Positions 25,323 to 33,456 of a stretch of DNA of 64,000 nucleotides are shown in pieces. Location of the stretch: positions 248,001 to 312,000 of the forward strand of contig NZ_JAMKFE010000002.1 of the NCBI RefSeq assembly GCF_023721835.1, given 5' to 3'. This stretch comes from Caldimonas mangrovi (GTDB taxonomy: Bacteria; Pseudomonadota; Gammaproteobacteria; Burkholderiales; Burkholderiaceae_C). The notes beneath the pieces are model-generated. The model was not told the origin of the DNA. It made no database searches and saw only the letters and a list, made by a program, of their open reading frames with translations. The position numbers were made by a program, and so were the translations under genes. Positions within the stretch are counted from its first letter, which is position 1, and every line of letters starts with the position of its first letter.

Positions 25323-26291
25323 ATGAGCATTCATGAACGACTGCGCAGCACTGACGCCGAGGTGCGCCGCCTGGCCGTGATCGACCTGCCGTACTGCGAT
25401 GACGAGGACGACGTGGCACCGTGGCTGGTGGCGGCGCTGGCCGACACCGATGCCGCCGTGCGCGCCGAAGCCGCCAGGGCGCTCGAAGGTTATGAGGAAC
25501 CAGAAGTGCTGGCCGCCCTGGTCCCGTTGCTGAAGGATGCACAGCCGGAAGTGCGCGACGCCGTCGCGCAGACGCTTGCCGAACTGAAAGAAGCCGGCTC
25601 GGCGCGCTACCTGGTGCCGTATCTGACCGACGCCGAGCCGCCGGTGCAGGCGGCCGCGCTGCGGGCGGTGAAAGCCTTGCGCGTCGAGGTCGCGTTCGAG
25701 CCGGCGCTGGCCGCGCTCGAAAGTGCCGACCCGGCCGTGCGTCGCGAGGCCGTCGGCGTGCTCGGCTACCTGAAGAAGCTCGAGGCGATCGGCGCGTTGA
25801 CGCAGGCGGCCGCGCACGACCCTGACGCCGAGGTCCGCCGAGTTGCGGTCGGTGCGCTGGGCTTCGCGTCCGAGACCGTGGAGGTCAGTGTGCATCCTGC
25901 GCTCAGCCGGGCGCTGCACGACGCCGCGTGGCAGGTGCGTGAAGAGGCAGCCACCACCTTCGGCAAGCTCGGCACCATGCTGGGGCAGGCCGATCTCGTC
26001 GATGCGATGGCCGACGACTATTGGCAGGTGCGCGTGAAGGCCGCTCGCGCACTGGGCAAGCTCAAGGCGCGTGCCGGCGTGCCGGCATTGAGCGAAGCGC
26101 TGCAGCACCCGATCAGCAACCTGCGCAAGGAAGCGGTGATTGCGCTCGGCGAGATCGGCGACCCGCGTGCGATCACGCCGCTGGAGCGTGCACTGGCCGA
26201 CGCCGACCCGGACGTCCGCAAGCTCGCCAAGCTGGCCCTGGCCAGCATCCAGTTGAACGGTGCCGCGCTCGCGGCCGGGGAGGCCTCATGA
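25323..26291 (+). CDS. HEAT-repeat protein
   Basis: A 322-residue all-helical protein made of about nine to ten HEAT (PBS lyase-like) repeats of ~31 residues, for example DAAVRAEAARALEGYEEPEV, QPEVRDAVAQTLAELKEAG and DYWQVRVKAARALGKLKARA. No signal peptide. Sitting between two ferredoxins, with a 4-bp overlap to the second, it is more likely a scaffold or assembly factor for the flavoprotein/ferredoxin complex than a phycobilin lyase. No catalytic residues can be named. Confidence 0.88.
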   Translation: MSIHERLRSTDAEVRRLAVIDLPYCDDEDDVAPWLVAALADTDAAVRAEAARALEGYEEPEVLAALVPLLKDAQPEVRDAVAQTLAELKEAGSARYLVPYLTDAEPPVQAAALRAVKALRVEVAFEPALAALESADPAVRREAVGVLGYLKKLEAIGALTQAAAHDPDAEVRRVAVGALGFASETVEVSVHPALSRALHDAAWQVREEAATTFGKLGTMLGQADLVDAMADDYWQVRVKAARALGKLKARAGVPALSEALQHPISNLRKEAVIALGEIGDPRAITPLERALADADPDVRKLAKLALASIQLNGAALAAGEAS

Positions 26292-26617
26292 CCCATGTCG
26301 TCACCGAAGCCTGCATCCGCTGCAAATACACCGATTGCGTGGCCGTGTGCCCGGTCGAGTGCTTCCACGAAGGTCCGAACTTCCTCGTGATCGACCCGGC
26401 CGCCTGCATCGACTGCGGGGTCTGCATCCCCGAGTGCCCGGTGGAGGCGATCGTCGACGAAAAGGACCTGCCGCCGCACCAGGCGGAGTACCTGGAACTC
26501 AATGCAACGTTGGCCGTGCAATGGCCGGTGATCACCCAGTCGCGCGAGCCGTTGCCCGATGCCGACGACTGGGCCGACCGACAGGACAAGAGAGCCTTGC
26601 TGAGCGCCACCGCGTAA
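26288..26617 (+). CDS. fdxA: 7Fe (3Fe-4S/4Fe-4S) ferredoxin, FdxA type
   Basis: A 109-residue ferredoxin of the Azotobacter FdI family. The first site reads CIRCKYTDCVAVCPVECF and the second CIDCGVCIPECP, the pattern of a [3Fe-4S] plus [4Fe-4S] protein; the extended C-terminus (~50 residues after the last Cys) is also typical. It overlaps the HEAT gene by 4 bp. It may link the flavoprotein complex to the ferredoxin-NADP reductase encoded 4 kb downstream. Confidence 0.92.
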   Translation: MTHVVTEACIRCKYTDCVAVCPVECFHEGPNFLVIDPAACIDCGVCIPECPVEAIVDEKDLPPHQAEYLELNATLAVQWPVITQSREPLPDADDWADRQDKRALLSATA

Positions 26618-26672
26618 GGCAGGCAAGAAGCGAAGTGCCCGAGGAGAAGGAGCCGGCCGGCAGCGCGAAGGG

Positions 26673-26688
26673 GCCACCGAGAGGTGGC
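26673..26688 (+). promoter_or_regulatory. Intercistronic hairpin with GAGA tetraloop
   Basis: GCCACC-GAGA-GGTGGC forms a perfect 6-bp stem with a GNRA loop in the 125-bp gap between fdxA and the binding-protein gene. No T-run follows, so it is not a standard terminator; an mRNA processing or stabilising role, raising binding-protein output, is plausible. Confidence 0.45.
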
Positions 26689-26742
26689 ATCGATCTTGCG
26701 CAGCGCCCCCGCCGGATGGACGTGCCCCACTCAGGAGCTGAC

Positions 26743-28230
26743 ATGGACTCGACCCAACCCACGTTGATCTCTCTTTCCGCGCGACCCGACGCCCGCTGGC
26801 GCACAGCCGCCGCCGCACTGTGCCTGGGCCTGCTGTCCGCCGCCGCGATGGCGAAGGACGTGGTCACGCTCGGGATCGGCACCCAGAACACGACCACCAA
26901 CACCGTCACCGGTGGTGTCGTGATCAAGGAACTGAAGCTGCTGGAGAAGTACCTGCCGAGGACCGGCAAGTACAAGGACCTCGAGTTCAAGCTCGACTGG
27001 CAGAACTTCACCTCGGGGCCGCCGGTGACCAACGGCATGGTGGCCGACAAGCTGCAGATCGGCATGATGGGCGACTACCCGCTGCTGGTGAACGGTGCCA
27101 TCGGCCAGCAGAACAAGGGCAACGAGACGCAGCTGGTCGCGGTCATCGCGTACAACGCATTCGGCGCCGGCAACGGCCTGGTGGTGCACAAGGACAGCCC
27201 CTACTACGAGCTGGCCGACCTGAAGGGCAAGCTGGTCTCGGTGCCGTTCGGCTCCGCGGCGCACGGCATGGTGCTGCAGGCGATGCAGGAGCGCGGCTGG
27301 CCCGACACCTACTGGAACCTCGTGAGCCAGAGCCCGGAGGTCGGCACCACCAACCTGCAGGAGAAGAAGATCGACGCGCACGCCGACTTCGTGCCTTTCG
27401 CCGACCTGCTGCCGCACCGCGGCTTCGCCCGCAAGATCTTCGACGGTGCGCAGACCAAGGTGCCCACTTTCCACGGCGTGGTGGTTCGCAAGGACTTCGC
27501 CGAGAAGTACCCCGAAGTGGTCGTGGCCTACATCCAGGCGCTGATGGACGCGAACGACTGGCTGCGCAAGAACCCGCAGCTCGCGGCCGCGAAGATCGAG
27601 GAGTGGACCAAGATCGAGAAGGAAGTGGCCTACCTCTACCTCGGCCCCGGCGGCATCCACACGCTGGATCCGACCATCAAGCCGCGCTGGCTCGACACCG
27701 TCAAGACGGCCTACGGCGTGCTGCACAAGCTGGGCCGTGTGAAGGAGTTCGACCTCGGTGCCTGGGTCAACGAGAGCTACGTGCGCCAAGCCTACAAGGC
27801 GCGCGGGCTGGACTACGAAGCGCAGAAGCAGACGCTCGCCAACTACGACATCGCCGGCACCGACCCGGTCTGCAAGACCGCCGTGACGCGCCCGAAGGAG
27901 GCCGGCGAGATCTGGCTGGCCAGCGGCGAGATCGTGCCGGTCAGCTCGCCTGCCTGCCTGCTGGCCGGCGTGCGCAAGTACGAAGCCGAAGGCAGGAAGA
28001 TCAACGTCGCCTACGTCTTCGACAAGGAGCTGGGCATCAAGCTGTTCGCCGACAAGGCCTTCTATGCGGTGGACGCGAGCAATCCCAAGAGTCCCGTGAT
28101 GGTGCCCTTCCTGCTGAAGAAGGACGCCGAGGCGCATGCCGCCCGGACCAAGGGACAACTCGCGACGTATGCCGAGGCGCTCGGCCTGGTGTCGGGCATT
28201 GCGGTGGCCGCGGCGCCGTCGGGGAAGTGA
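26743..28230 (+). CDS. ABC transporter substrate-binding protein with C-terminal NosL/YHS-like domain
   Basis: A 495-residue exported protein. A long N-region is followed by a hydrophobic core ending AAAMA-KD (about residue 38). Residues ~40-360 are a periplasmic binding protein of the sulfonate/nitrate/taurine (SsuA/NrtA) class, with LGIGTQNTTTNT near the N-terminus and SVPFGSAAHGMVLQAM in the binding cleft. Residues ~374-480 form an extra domain: DPVCKTAV (Cys377) recalls YHS domains and SSPACLLAGVRKY (Cys405) with KAFYAVDASNPKSPVMVPFLL recalls NosL copper-binding proteins. Ordinary SsuA/NrtA proteins end before this. The start at 26743 has AGGAG 7 nt upstream. The ligand is unknown. Confidence 0.85.
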   Translation: MDSTQPTLISLSARPDARWRTAAAALCLGLLSAAAMAKDVVTLGIGTQNTTTNTVTGGVVIKELKLLEKYLPRTGKYKDLEFKLDWQNFTSGPPVTNGMVADKLQIGMMGDYPLLVNGAIGQQNKGNETQLVAVIAYNAFGAGNGLVVHKDSPYYELADLKGKLVSVPFGSAAHGMVLQAMQERGWPDTYWNLVSQSPEVGTTNLQEKKIDAHADFVPFADLLPHRGFARKIFDGAQTKVPTFHGVVVRKDFAEKYPEVVVAYIQALMDANDWLRKNPQLAAAKIEEWTKIEKEVAYLYLGPGGIHTLDPTIKPRWLDTVKTAYGVLHKLGRVKEFDLGAWVNESYVRQAYKARGLDYEAQKQTLANYDIAGTDPVCKTAVTRPKEAGEIWLASGEIVPVSSPACLLAGVRKYEAEGRKINVAYVFDKELGIKLFADKAFYAVDASNPKSPVMVPFLLKKDAEAHAARTKGQLATYAEALGLVSGIAVAAAPSGK

Positions 28231-28231
28231 C

Positions 28232-29203
28232 ATGCAGGCCGCCAAGCTCCTGAAGCCCGGCTATGCCGGCAGCGACGGCCCGGGCGATTCCACGCACGCC
28301 GAAGCGACCGTCACGACCTTGCCCACGCAGGTCACGGTACAGGCCGTGCCGCCCCCGCCGCTCCCGCTCGCCGCACCGGCAGCCGCGGCTCCGGTGCACA
28401 GGCTGCGCGCGTGGGTGAAGGACCACCTGGCCGCCCATCTGCTCAGCGCAGCGTCGATCGGCGCGATGCTGCTGTTCTGGCATCTCGCCACCACCTACCG
28501 CTGGGACTTCTACATCCGCTTCAACAACATCCCGACGCCGGCCGACGTGCTGGCCAAGGTGGTGGAGGTGTTCAGCACCGACAAGTTCGCGACCAATATC
28601 GCGTTGAGCGTGCGGCGCATCCTGCTCGGCTTTGCAGTCGCGGCCGCGCTGGGCATGGCGCTGGGCATCGCGATCGGCCGCTATCGCTGGGTGCGCCACC
28701 TGACCTTCCCGGCGATGGAGGTGCTGCGGCCGATTCCTGCGATCGCCTGGGTGCCGATGTCCATCATGCTGTGGCCCGACAACGAGGTCAGCATCGTGTT
28801 CATCACCTTCCTCGGCGCCTTCTTCCCGATCCTGCTCAATACCGTGCATGGCGTCGAAGCCATCGACCCGGTGCTGCTGCGGGCCGGCCGCACGCTGGGC
28901 GCACGTGAGCCGGCGCTGCTGTGGCACGTGGTGCTGCCCGGCGCGCTGCCGCACATCTTCACCGGCCTGGCCGTCGGCATGGGGGTGGCCTGGGTGTCGC
29001 TGATCGCTGCCGAAATGATCTCCGGGCAGTTCGGCATCGGCTATTTCACGTGGGAAGCGTACGCCCTGATCACGTATGCCGAGATCGCACTCGGGATGAT
29101 CACGATCGGCGTGCTGGGCTTGCTGTGCAGCGGCGCGATCCGACTGGTGGCCCGCACGACCATGCCCTGGCAGGCGTATTCATCGAAAGGCTCGCGCACA
29201 TGA
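28232..29203 (+). CDS. ABC transporter permease (SsuC/NrtB type)
   Basis: A 323-residue inner-membrane permease of the BPD family with about six helices after residue 70 and the EAA loop in EPALLWHVVLPGALPHIFTGL. The first ~55 residues are a Pro/Ala/Thr-rich cytoplasmic extension not seen in typical SsuC. It begins 1 bp after the binding-protein stop and overlaps the ATPase gene by 4 bp. Confidence 0.92.
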   Translation: MQAAKLLKPGYAGSDGPGDSTHAEATVTTLPTQVTVQAVPPPPLPLAAPAAAAPVHRLRAWVKDHLAAHLLSAASIGAMLLFWHLATTYRWDFYIRFNNIPTPADVLAKVVEVFSTDKFATNIALSVRRILLGFAVAAALGMALGIAIGRYRWVRHLTFPAMEVLRPIPAIAWVPMSIMLWPDNEVSIVFITFLGAFFPILLNTVHGVEAIDPVLLRAGRTLGAREPALLWHVVLPGALPHIFTGLAVGMGVAWVSLIAAEMISGQFGIGYFTWEAYALITYAEIALGMITIGVLGLLCSGAIRLVARTTMPWQAYSSKGSRT

Positions 29204-30066
29204 ACCAGAGCACCGCCACCGCCGGGCACGTCGAGGTGCTTCACCTCGGCATCCGGTTCGACATCAAGGGCGCGGCGATGGAGGCCGTGCAGGACGTGTC
29301 CGTCCACGTGCGTCCGGGCGAATTCGTCTCACTGATCGGCCCCTCGGGCTGTGGCAAGTCGACGCTGCTCAATGCCGTGGCCGGGTTCCTGAAACCCAGT
29401 GCCGGGCGGGTGCTGCTCGACGGCCACGAGGTCAAGGGCCCGGGCTCCGACCGCGGTGTGGTGTTCCAGCAGTACTCGCTGTTCCCGTGGATGACGGTGC
29501 GCAGGAATGTCGAGTTCGGCCTGAAGATGAAGGGCGTGTCTGCGAGCGAGCGCGAGGCCCAGGCGCGCACGCTGCTCGGGCTGGCGGGCTTGCTGTCGTT
29601 CGAGAACCACTACCCCGACCAGTTGTCCGGCGGCATGAAACAGCGCGTCGGCATCGTGCGCGCGCTGGCCACCGGCCCACAGGTGCTGTTGATGGACGAG
29701 CCCTTCGGCGCGCTCGATTCGCAGACACGCGTGGTGATGCAGGAGATCCTGACCAACATGTGGCAGCGCCTGCGCATCTCGGTGCTGTTCATCACCCACG
29801 ACATCGACGAGGCGGTGTTCCTGTCGGACCGGATCTACGTCATGACGGCCCGGCCCGGGCGCGTGAAGTCGGAACTCGTGGTGCCGCTGCCGCGGCCGCG
29901 CACCGCGGAAATGACCGGGACACCGCAGTTCCTCTCGATGGTGCGGACCCTCAAGGGCCTGATTCGCGAGGAGAGCCTGGCGGCGATGGGCGGCGAGTTG
30001 CGCGACGGCGGGCTCGGCGGCCTGAGCACCGAAGTGGGACCCGCGGGCGTGGGGCAATTGGTATGA
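29200..30066 (+). CDS. ABC transporter ATP-binding protein (SsuB/NrtD/TauB type)
   Basis: A 288-residue ATPase with Walker A GPSGCGKST, Q-loop VVFQQYSLFPW, signature LSGGMKQR, Walker B VLLMDEPFGALD and switch His in FITHDIDEA. The C-terminal ~35 residues (GGELRDGGLGG...) extend beyond the usual end. It powers import by the preceding permease and binding protein; the family covers nitrate, taurine, alkanesulfonates and bicarbonate. Confidence 0.94.
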   Translation: MNQSTATAGHVEVLHLGIRFDIKGAAMEAVQDVSVHVRPGEFVSLIGPSGCGKSTLLNAVAGFLKPSAGRVLLDGHEVKGPGSDRGVVFQQYSLFPWMTVRRNVEFGLKMKGVSASEREAQARTLLGLAGLLSFENHYPDQLSGGMKQRVGIVRALATGPQVLLMDEPFGALDSQTRVVMQEILTNMWQRLRISVLFITHDIDEAVFLSDRIYVMTARPGRVKSELVVPLPRPRTAEMTGTPQFLSMVRTLKGLIREESLAAMGGELRDGGLGGLSTEVGPAGVGQLV

Positions 30067-30362
30067 GCTGCGCACCGACCCACGCCGTGTGGCACCAGGC
30101 GTCCGGGGCCGTCGAACTGGCATGGAGCGACGGGGCTCGGGCTGTGCTGAGTGGTGCCGCATTGCGCTCGGCCTGCCGGTGTGCCGGGTGCGAGCGCGTG
30201 CGTCGCTCCGGGGGGCGTGTCGATGCTCCGGTGGCCGTGCGGGTCGTCGACCTGCGGCCGATGGGGGAAGGGGCGGTGCAGATCTGCTTCAGCGACGGAC
30301 ACGAGCGCGGTGTCTATCCGTGGGTCTATCTGCGTGACCTCGTGCATGAGGCGATCGCGTGA
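30063..30362 (+). CDS. DUF971 domain protein
   Basis: A 99-residue protein consisting of one DUF971 domain (the N-terminal domain of gamma-butyrobetaine hydroxylase, also found at the C-terminus of HCF101-type Fe-S scaffolds). It holds the cysteine cluster SACRCAGCERV and the SDGHERGVYPWVYLRDL end typical of the family. It overlaps the ATPase gene by 4 bp, so it belongs to this operon. In an operon with two ferredoxins, a role in Fe-S protein maturation is a reasonable guess. Confidence 0.88.
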   Translation: MSCAPTHAVWHQASGAVELAWSDGARAVLSGAALRSACRCAGCERVRRSGGRVDAPVAVRVVDLRPMGEGAVQICFSDGHERGVYPWVYLRDLVHEAIA

Positions 30363-30413
30363 CCTGCGGGACGCGGCCCGATCGCAGCAACGGCAAAATC
30401 AAGGTCAGGAACC

Positions 30414-31187
30414 ATGAGCAATCTTTTCGACGCCAAGATCCTCACCGTCCACCACTGGACCGACCGCCTCTTCTCGTTCACGACCACCCGTGACCCGGGG
30501 TTCCGCTTCCAGAGCGGCCAGTTCACGATGATCGGCCTGACGATCGACCGCAAGCCGCTGCTGCGTGCCTACAGCATGGTGAGCCCGCACTATGAGGAAA
30601 CGCTGGAATTCCTCAGCATCAAGGTTTCCGACGGTCCCCTCACGTCCAGGCTCCAGCACGTGCAACCCGGCGACACACTGCTCGTCGGCCGCAAGGCTTC
30701 CGGCACGCTGTTGCTGCAGAACCTGCTGCCCGGCAGGACGCTGTACCTGCTGTCCACCGGCACCGGCCTGGCGCCCTTCATGAGCGTGATCCGCGACCCC
30801 GACGTCTACGATCTCTTCGAGAAGATCGTGCTCGTGCACGGCTGCCGCCACGTCAACGAGCTGGCCTACGCCGAACTGATCCAGAAAGAGCTGCCGAAAA
30901 ACGAGTGGTTCGGCGCAGCGCTGGGCCGGCAACTCCTCTACTACCCTACCGTGACGCGCGAGCCGTTCAGGCACCAGGGCCGCATTCCGACCCTGATGGA
31001 AACAGGCCGGCTCGCCCACGACGTCGGGCTGGCGCCGCTGAGCCGCGAGCACGACCGCTTCATGCTGTGCGGCAGCCCGGAAATGTTGAAGGACACGCGC
31101 GCACTGCTCGACAAGCTCGGAATGTCAGAGGGCAACATGAGCACGCCGGGGCACTATGTGATCGAACGGGCCTTCGTCGACAAGTGA
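30414..31187 (+). CDS. fpr: Ferredoxin-NADP reductase
   Basis: A 257-residue bacterial (subclass I) FNR. FAD-binding RAYSMVSP and NADP-binding TGTGLAPFMSVIRDP are present, as is the C-terminal YVIERAFVDK, typical of the short bacterial enzymes. It moves electrons between NADPH and ferredoxin or flavodoxin in the cytoplasm. Many Burkholderiales have an fpr for oxidative stress; here, 51 bp after DUF971 and on the same strand as two ferredoxin genes, it may couple the flavoprotein system to the NADP pool. Confidence 0.94.
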   Translation: MSNLFDAKILTVHHWTDRLFSFTTTRDPGFRFQSGQFTMIGLTIDRKPLLRAYSMVSPHYEETLEFLSIKVSDGPLTSRLQHVQPGDTLLVGRKASGTLLLQNLLPGRTLYLLSTGTGLAPFMSVIRDPDVYDLFEKIVLVHGCRHVNELAYAELIQKELPKNEWFGAALGRQLLYYPTVTREPFRHQGRIPTLMETGRLAHDVGLAPLSREHDRFMLCGSPEMLKDTRALLDKLGMSEGNMSTPGHYVIERAFVDK

Positions 31188-31194
31188 GCCGCAG

Positions 31195-32232
31195 ATGCTG
31201 CGAATGACCCGCGCCGGGGCGCTGTGGGCGCAGGCCCGGCAGGCGCCGGCGCTGGCCCCGGGTACCCTGCTGTGCGGCGTGATCGCGCTTGCGGCCAGTT
31301 TCGTCGCTGCGCTGCACCAGGGTCCCCAGATGCTGTACGCCTTGCTGTTCGGCTCGGCCTTTCACTACCTGAGCACCGAGCCGCGCACGGCTGCGGGCGT
31401 CGAGTTCTGCGGGCGCACGCTGCTGCGGCTGGGCATCGGCCTGCTCGGCGCACGCATCACGGCCGAGCAGGTGGCCGCACTCGGCGGCTGGACCGCAGCA
31501 GTGATCGTCGTCGGCGTGCTCAGCACCCTGCTGTGCGGCCTGTTGCTCGGCCGCCGCCTGCGGCTCAGCTGGGCGCAGGGGGTGCTGGCCGGGGGCGCCA
31601 CGGCGATCTGCGGCGCTTCGGCCGGGCTGGCGATCGCGGCCGTGCTGCCGCGCGACAGGGAGCTGGAGCGAACCACGATCGCGGTGGTCGTCAGCGTCAC
31701 CAGCCTGTCGACGCTGGCGATGCTGCTCTATCCGGCCATTGCCCGGTCGGCGGGCCTGCCACCCTTGCTGGCCGGTCTGTTCATCGGCGGCACCATCCAT
31801 GACGTTGCGCAAGTGGTGGTGGCGGGCTATGCGCTGGGGCCGCAGGCGGGCGATGCCGCCACCATCGTCAAGCTGTGCCGCGTGGCGTTGCTGGCGGCCG
31901 TCGTGTTCGGCATCTCGCTGTTCACTCGCCGGCAGCACGCAGCCGCCGGCGCCGGCAAGGGGCCGGCATTGCTGCCATGGTTCCTGCTGCTGTTCTTCGC
32001 GATCGTCGCATGCAATTCGGCCGGCTGGCTCGCGCCCGCATGGCGCGGTGCGATGGACGGCACCTCGCGCACCTGCCTGCTGCTGGGCGTGGCGGCACTC
32101 GGCATGAAGAGCTCTTTCATGCAGCTCGCACGTGCCGGCTGGCGCCCGCTGCTGCTGGTGCTGCTGTGCACGGCGTGGCTGGCGGCCTTCGTGCTCGGGG
32201 CAGCCGTGCTGCTGATGCGGCACGGCGCCTGA
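31195..32232 (+). CDS. UPF0324/YeiH family putative sulfate exporter
   Basis: A 345-residue membrane protein with about ten helices. Family landmarks are LLRLGIGLLGARITAEQ, GGATAICGASAGLAIAAVL and GLFIGGTIHDVAQVV. The family is annotated as putative sulfate exporters and is often linked to sulfonate catabolism genes. Starting 7 bp after fpr, it closes the co-directional cluster and is the main hint that the system's inorganic product is a sulfur oxyanion. The function of this member is not shown by sequence alone. Confidence 0.88.
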   Translation: MLRMTRAGALWAQARQAPALAPGTLLCGVIALAASFVAALHQGPQMLYALLFGSAFHYLSTEPRTAAGVEFCGRTLLRLGIGLLGARITAEQVAALGGWTAAVIVVGVLSTLLCGLLLGRRLRLSWAQGVLAGGATAICGASAGLAIAAVLPRDRELERTTIAVVVSVTSLSTLAMLLYPAIARSAGLPPLLAGLFIGGTIHDVAQVVVAGYALGPQAGDAATIVKLCRVALLAAVVFGISLFTRRQHAAAGAGKGPALLPWFLLLFFAIVACNSAGWLAPAWRGAMDGTSRTCLLLGVAALGMKSSFMQLARAGWRPLLLVLLCTAWLAAFVLGAAVLLMRHGA

Positions 32233-32242
32233 GCCGCATCGC

Positions 32243-32440
32243 TCAAGCCGCCACCGGGTAGCCCTCTTCGGCGATCGCCTTCGCGATCGCTGCGCGCGGC
32301 TGCTCGCTGGCGACCTCGACCTGGCCTCGCTCGAGCTGCACCTCGACCTTGGCCTGCGGGTCGAGCCGTTGCACCGCCTGTGTCACGGCGCGCACGCAGT
32401 GACCGCAGCTCATGCCTTGCACTTGAAATGTCTGGTTCAT
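32243..32440 (-). CDS. copZ: Heavy-metal-associated (CopZ-like) copper chaperone
   Basis: A 65-residue ferredoxin-like HMA domain with the metal-binding MSCGHC motif (MxCxxC, Cys12 and Cys15). Such proteins carry Cu(I) to P-type ATPases or act as sinks. It is convergent with the exporter gene (10 bp between stops). No copper ATPase or CueR regulator is next to it. The NosL-like domain of the nearby binding protein raises a possible copper link, which is speculative. Confidence 0.9.
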   Translation of the reverse strand: MNQTFQVQGMSCGHCVRAVTQAVQRLDPQAKVEVQLERGQVEVASEQPRAAIAKAIAEEGYPVAA

Positions 32441-32560
32441 CGCGGGCCTTTCGTTTTTCCGTTGAAAAGAAGAAGGGAACGGCATCACTGTCGGTCTTGC
32501 CATCGTGGCAAGGTCAAGTGCCCTTTCTCAGGCAGGGCTTGTTGAGAACGGGCACCGGCG

Positions 32561-33436
32561 TCAGTGCTGCAACCGCGGGTCGCTGCTCAAGGCGTCGAAC
32601 AAAAACTGCGCGAAAGCCCGTACGCGGGCCACCTGCCGCAGGTCCGGATGGGTCAGCACCCACAGTTGCGTGTCGAGCGACGGCGATGGCGGCGCCAGGG
32701 CCGTCAGTTCGGGTCTTGCGTCGGCCAGCGGGCACAGCAGCAGGCCGACACCGAACCCCTGCGCGACCGCCTCGACCATCCCGACCAGCGTGTCGGCGCG
32801 GAAGGCGATGCGCTCTGCCGGCACGTTGGCGCGCAGCCACTTCGCCTGTTCCAGGTGCGACAGCGATTCGTCGGGCGCCACCCAGCGGTAGTCGTCGGGG
32901 CCGAAGCGGCGGCCGAGTGTCTTCAGATAGGCGCGAGAGGCATACAAGCCCGTACGTATCGTCCCGACGCGCCGACCGACGAGATTGTCCGGCGGCCGGT
33001 TGGTGCCGCGCACGGCGACGTCGGCCTCGCGCTGCGTCAGGCTCGAAAAGCTGTTGTGGACCACCAGTTGCAACTGCACCTGCGGGTGCTCGCGCTGGAA
33101 CGCCGCGAGGGTCGGCATCAGCACCCCCTGGGCCAGCGTGTCGGTGGTCGTCAGTCGCACGGTGCCCTGGATCGAAAGGTCTGCCCCCATCAACCGGCGC
33201 TGCGCCGATTCGATCTGCTCGGCCACGCCAGCAAGGCCTTCCGTCAGCTGATTGCCGGCCGACGTGAGCGCGTAGCCACCGGGCAGGCGGTCGAACAGCG
33301 TCACGCCCAGGCTGCTTTCCAGGCTGGCGAGCCGACGCAGCACCGTCGAGTGGTTGACGTGCAGCAGTGACGCGGCGCCGGACACCGACCCCTGCCGGCA
33401 GACCGCCAGAAAGTATTGCAGGTCGTCCCAGTTCAT
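32561..33436 (-). CDS. LysR family transcriptional regulator
   Basis: A 291-residue LysR regulator beginning MNWDDLQYFLAVCRQGSVSG, with the winged helix in residues 1-65 and a substrate-binding domain after 90. It is divergent from the DoxX/glutathione transferase pair with 127 bp between, so it probably controls those genes and itself. Confidence 0.92.
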   Translation of the reverse strand: MNWDDLQYFLAVCRQGSVSGAASLLHVNHSTVLRRLASLESSLGVTLFDRLPGGYALTSAGNQLTEGLAGVAEQIESAQRRLMGADLSIQGTVRLTTTDTLAQGVLMPTLAAFQREHPQVQLQLVVHNSFSSLTQREADVAVRGTNRPPDNLVGRRVGTIRTGLYASRAYLKTLGRRFGPDDYRWVAPDESLSHLEQAKWLRANVPAERIAFRADTLVGMVEAVAQGFGVGLLLCPLADARPELTALAPPSPSLDTQLWVLTHPDLRQVARVRAFAQFLFDALSSDPRLQH

Positions 33437-33456
33437 CGATGCGCCTCCGTGTGGAT

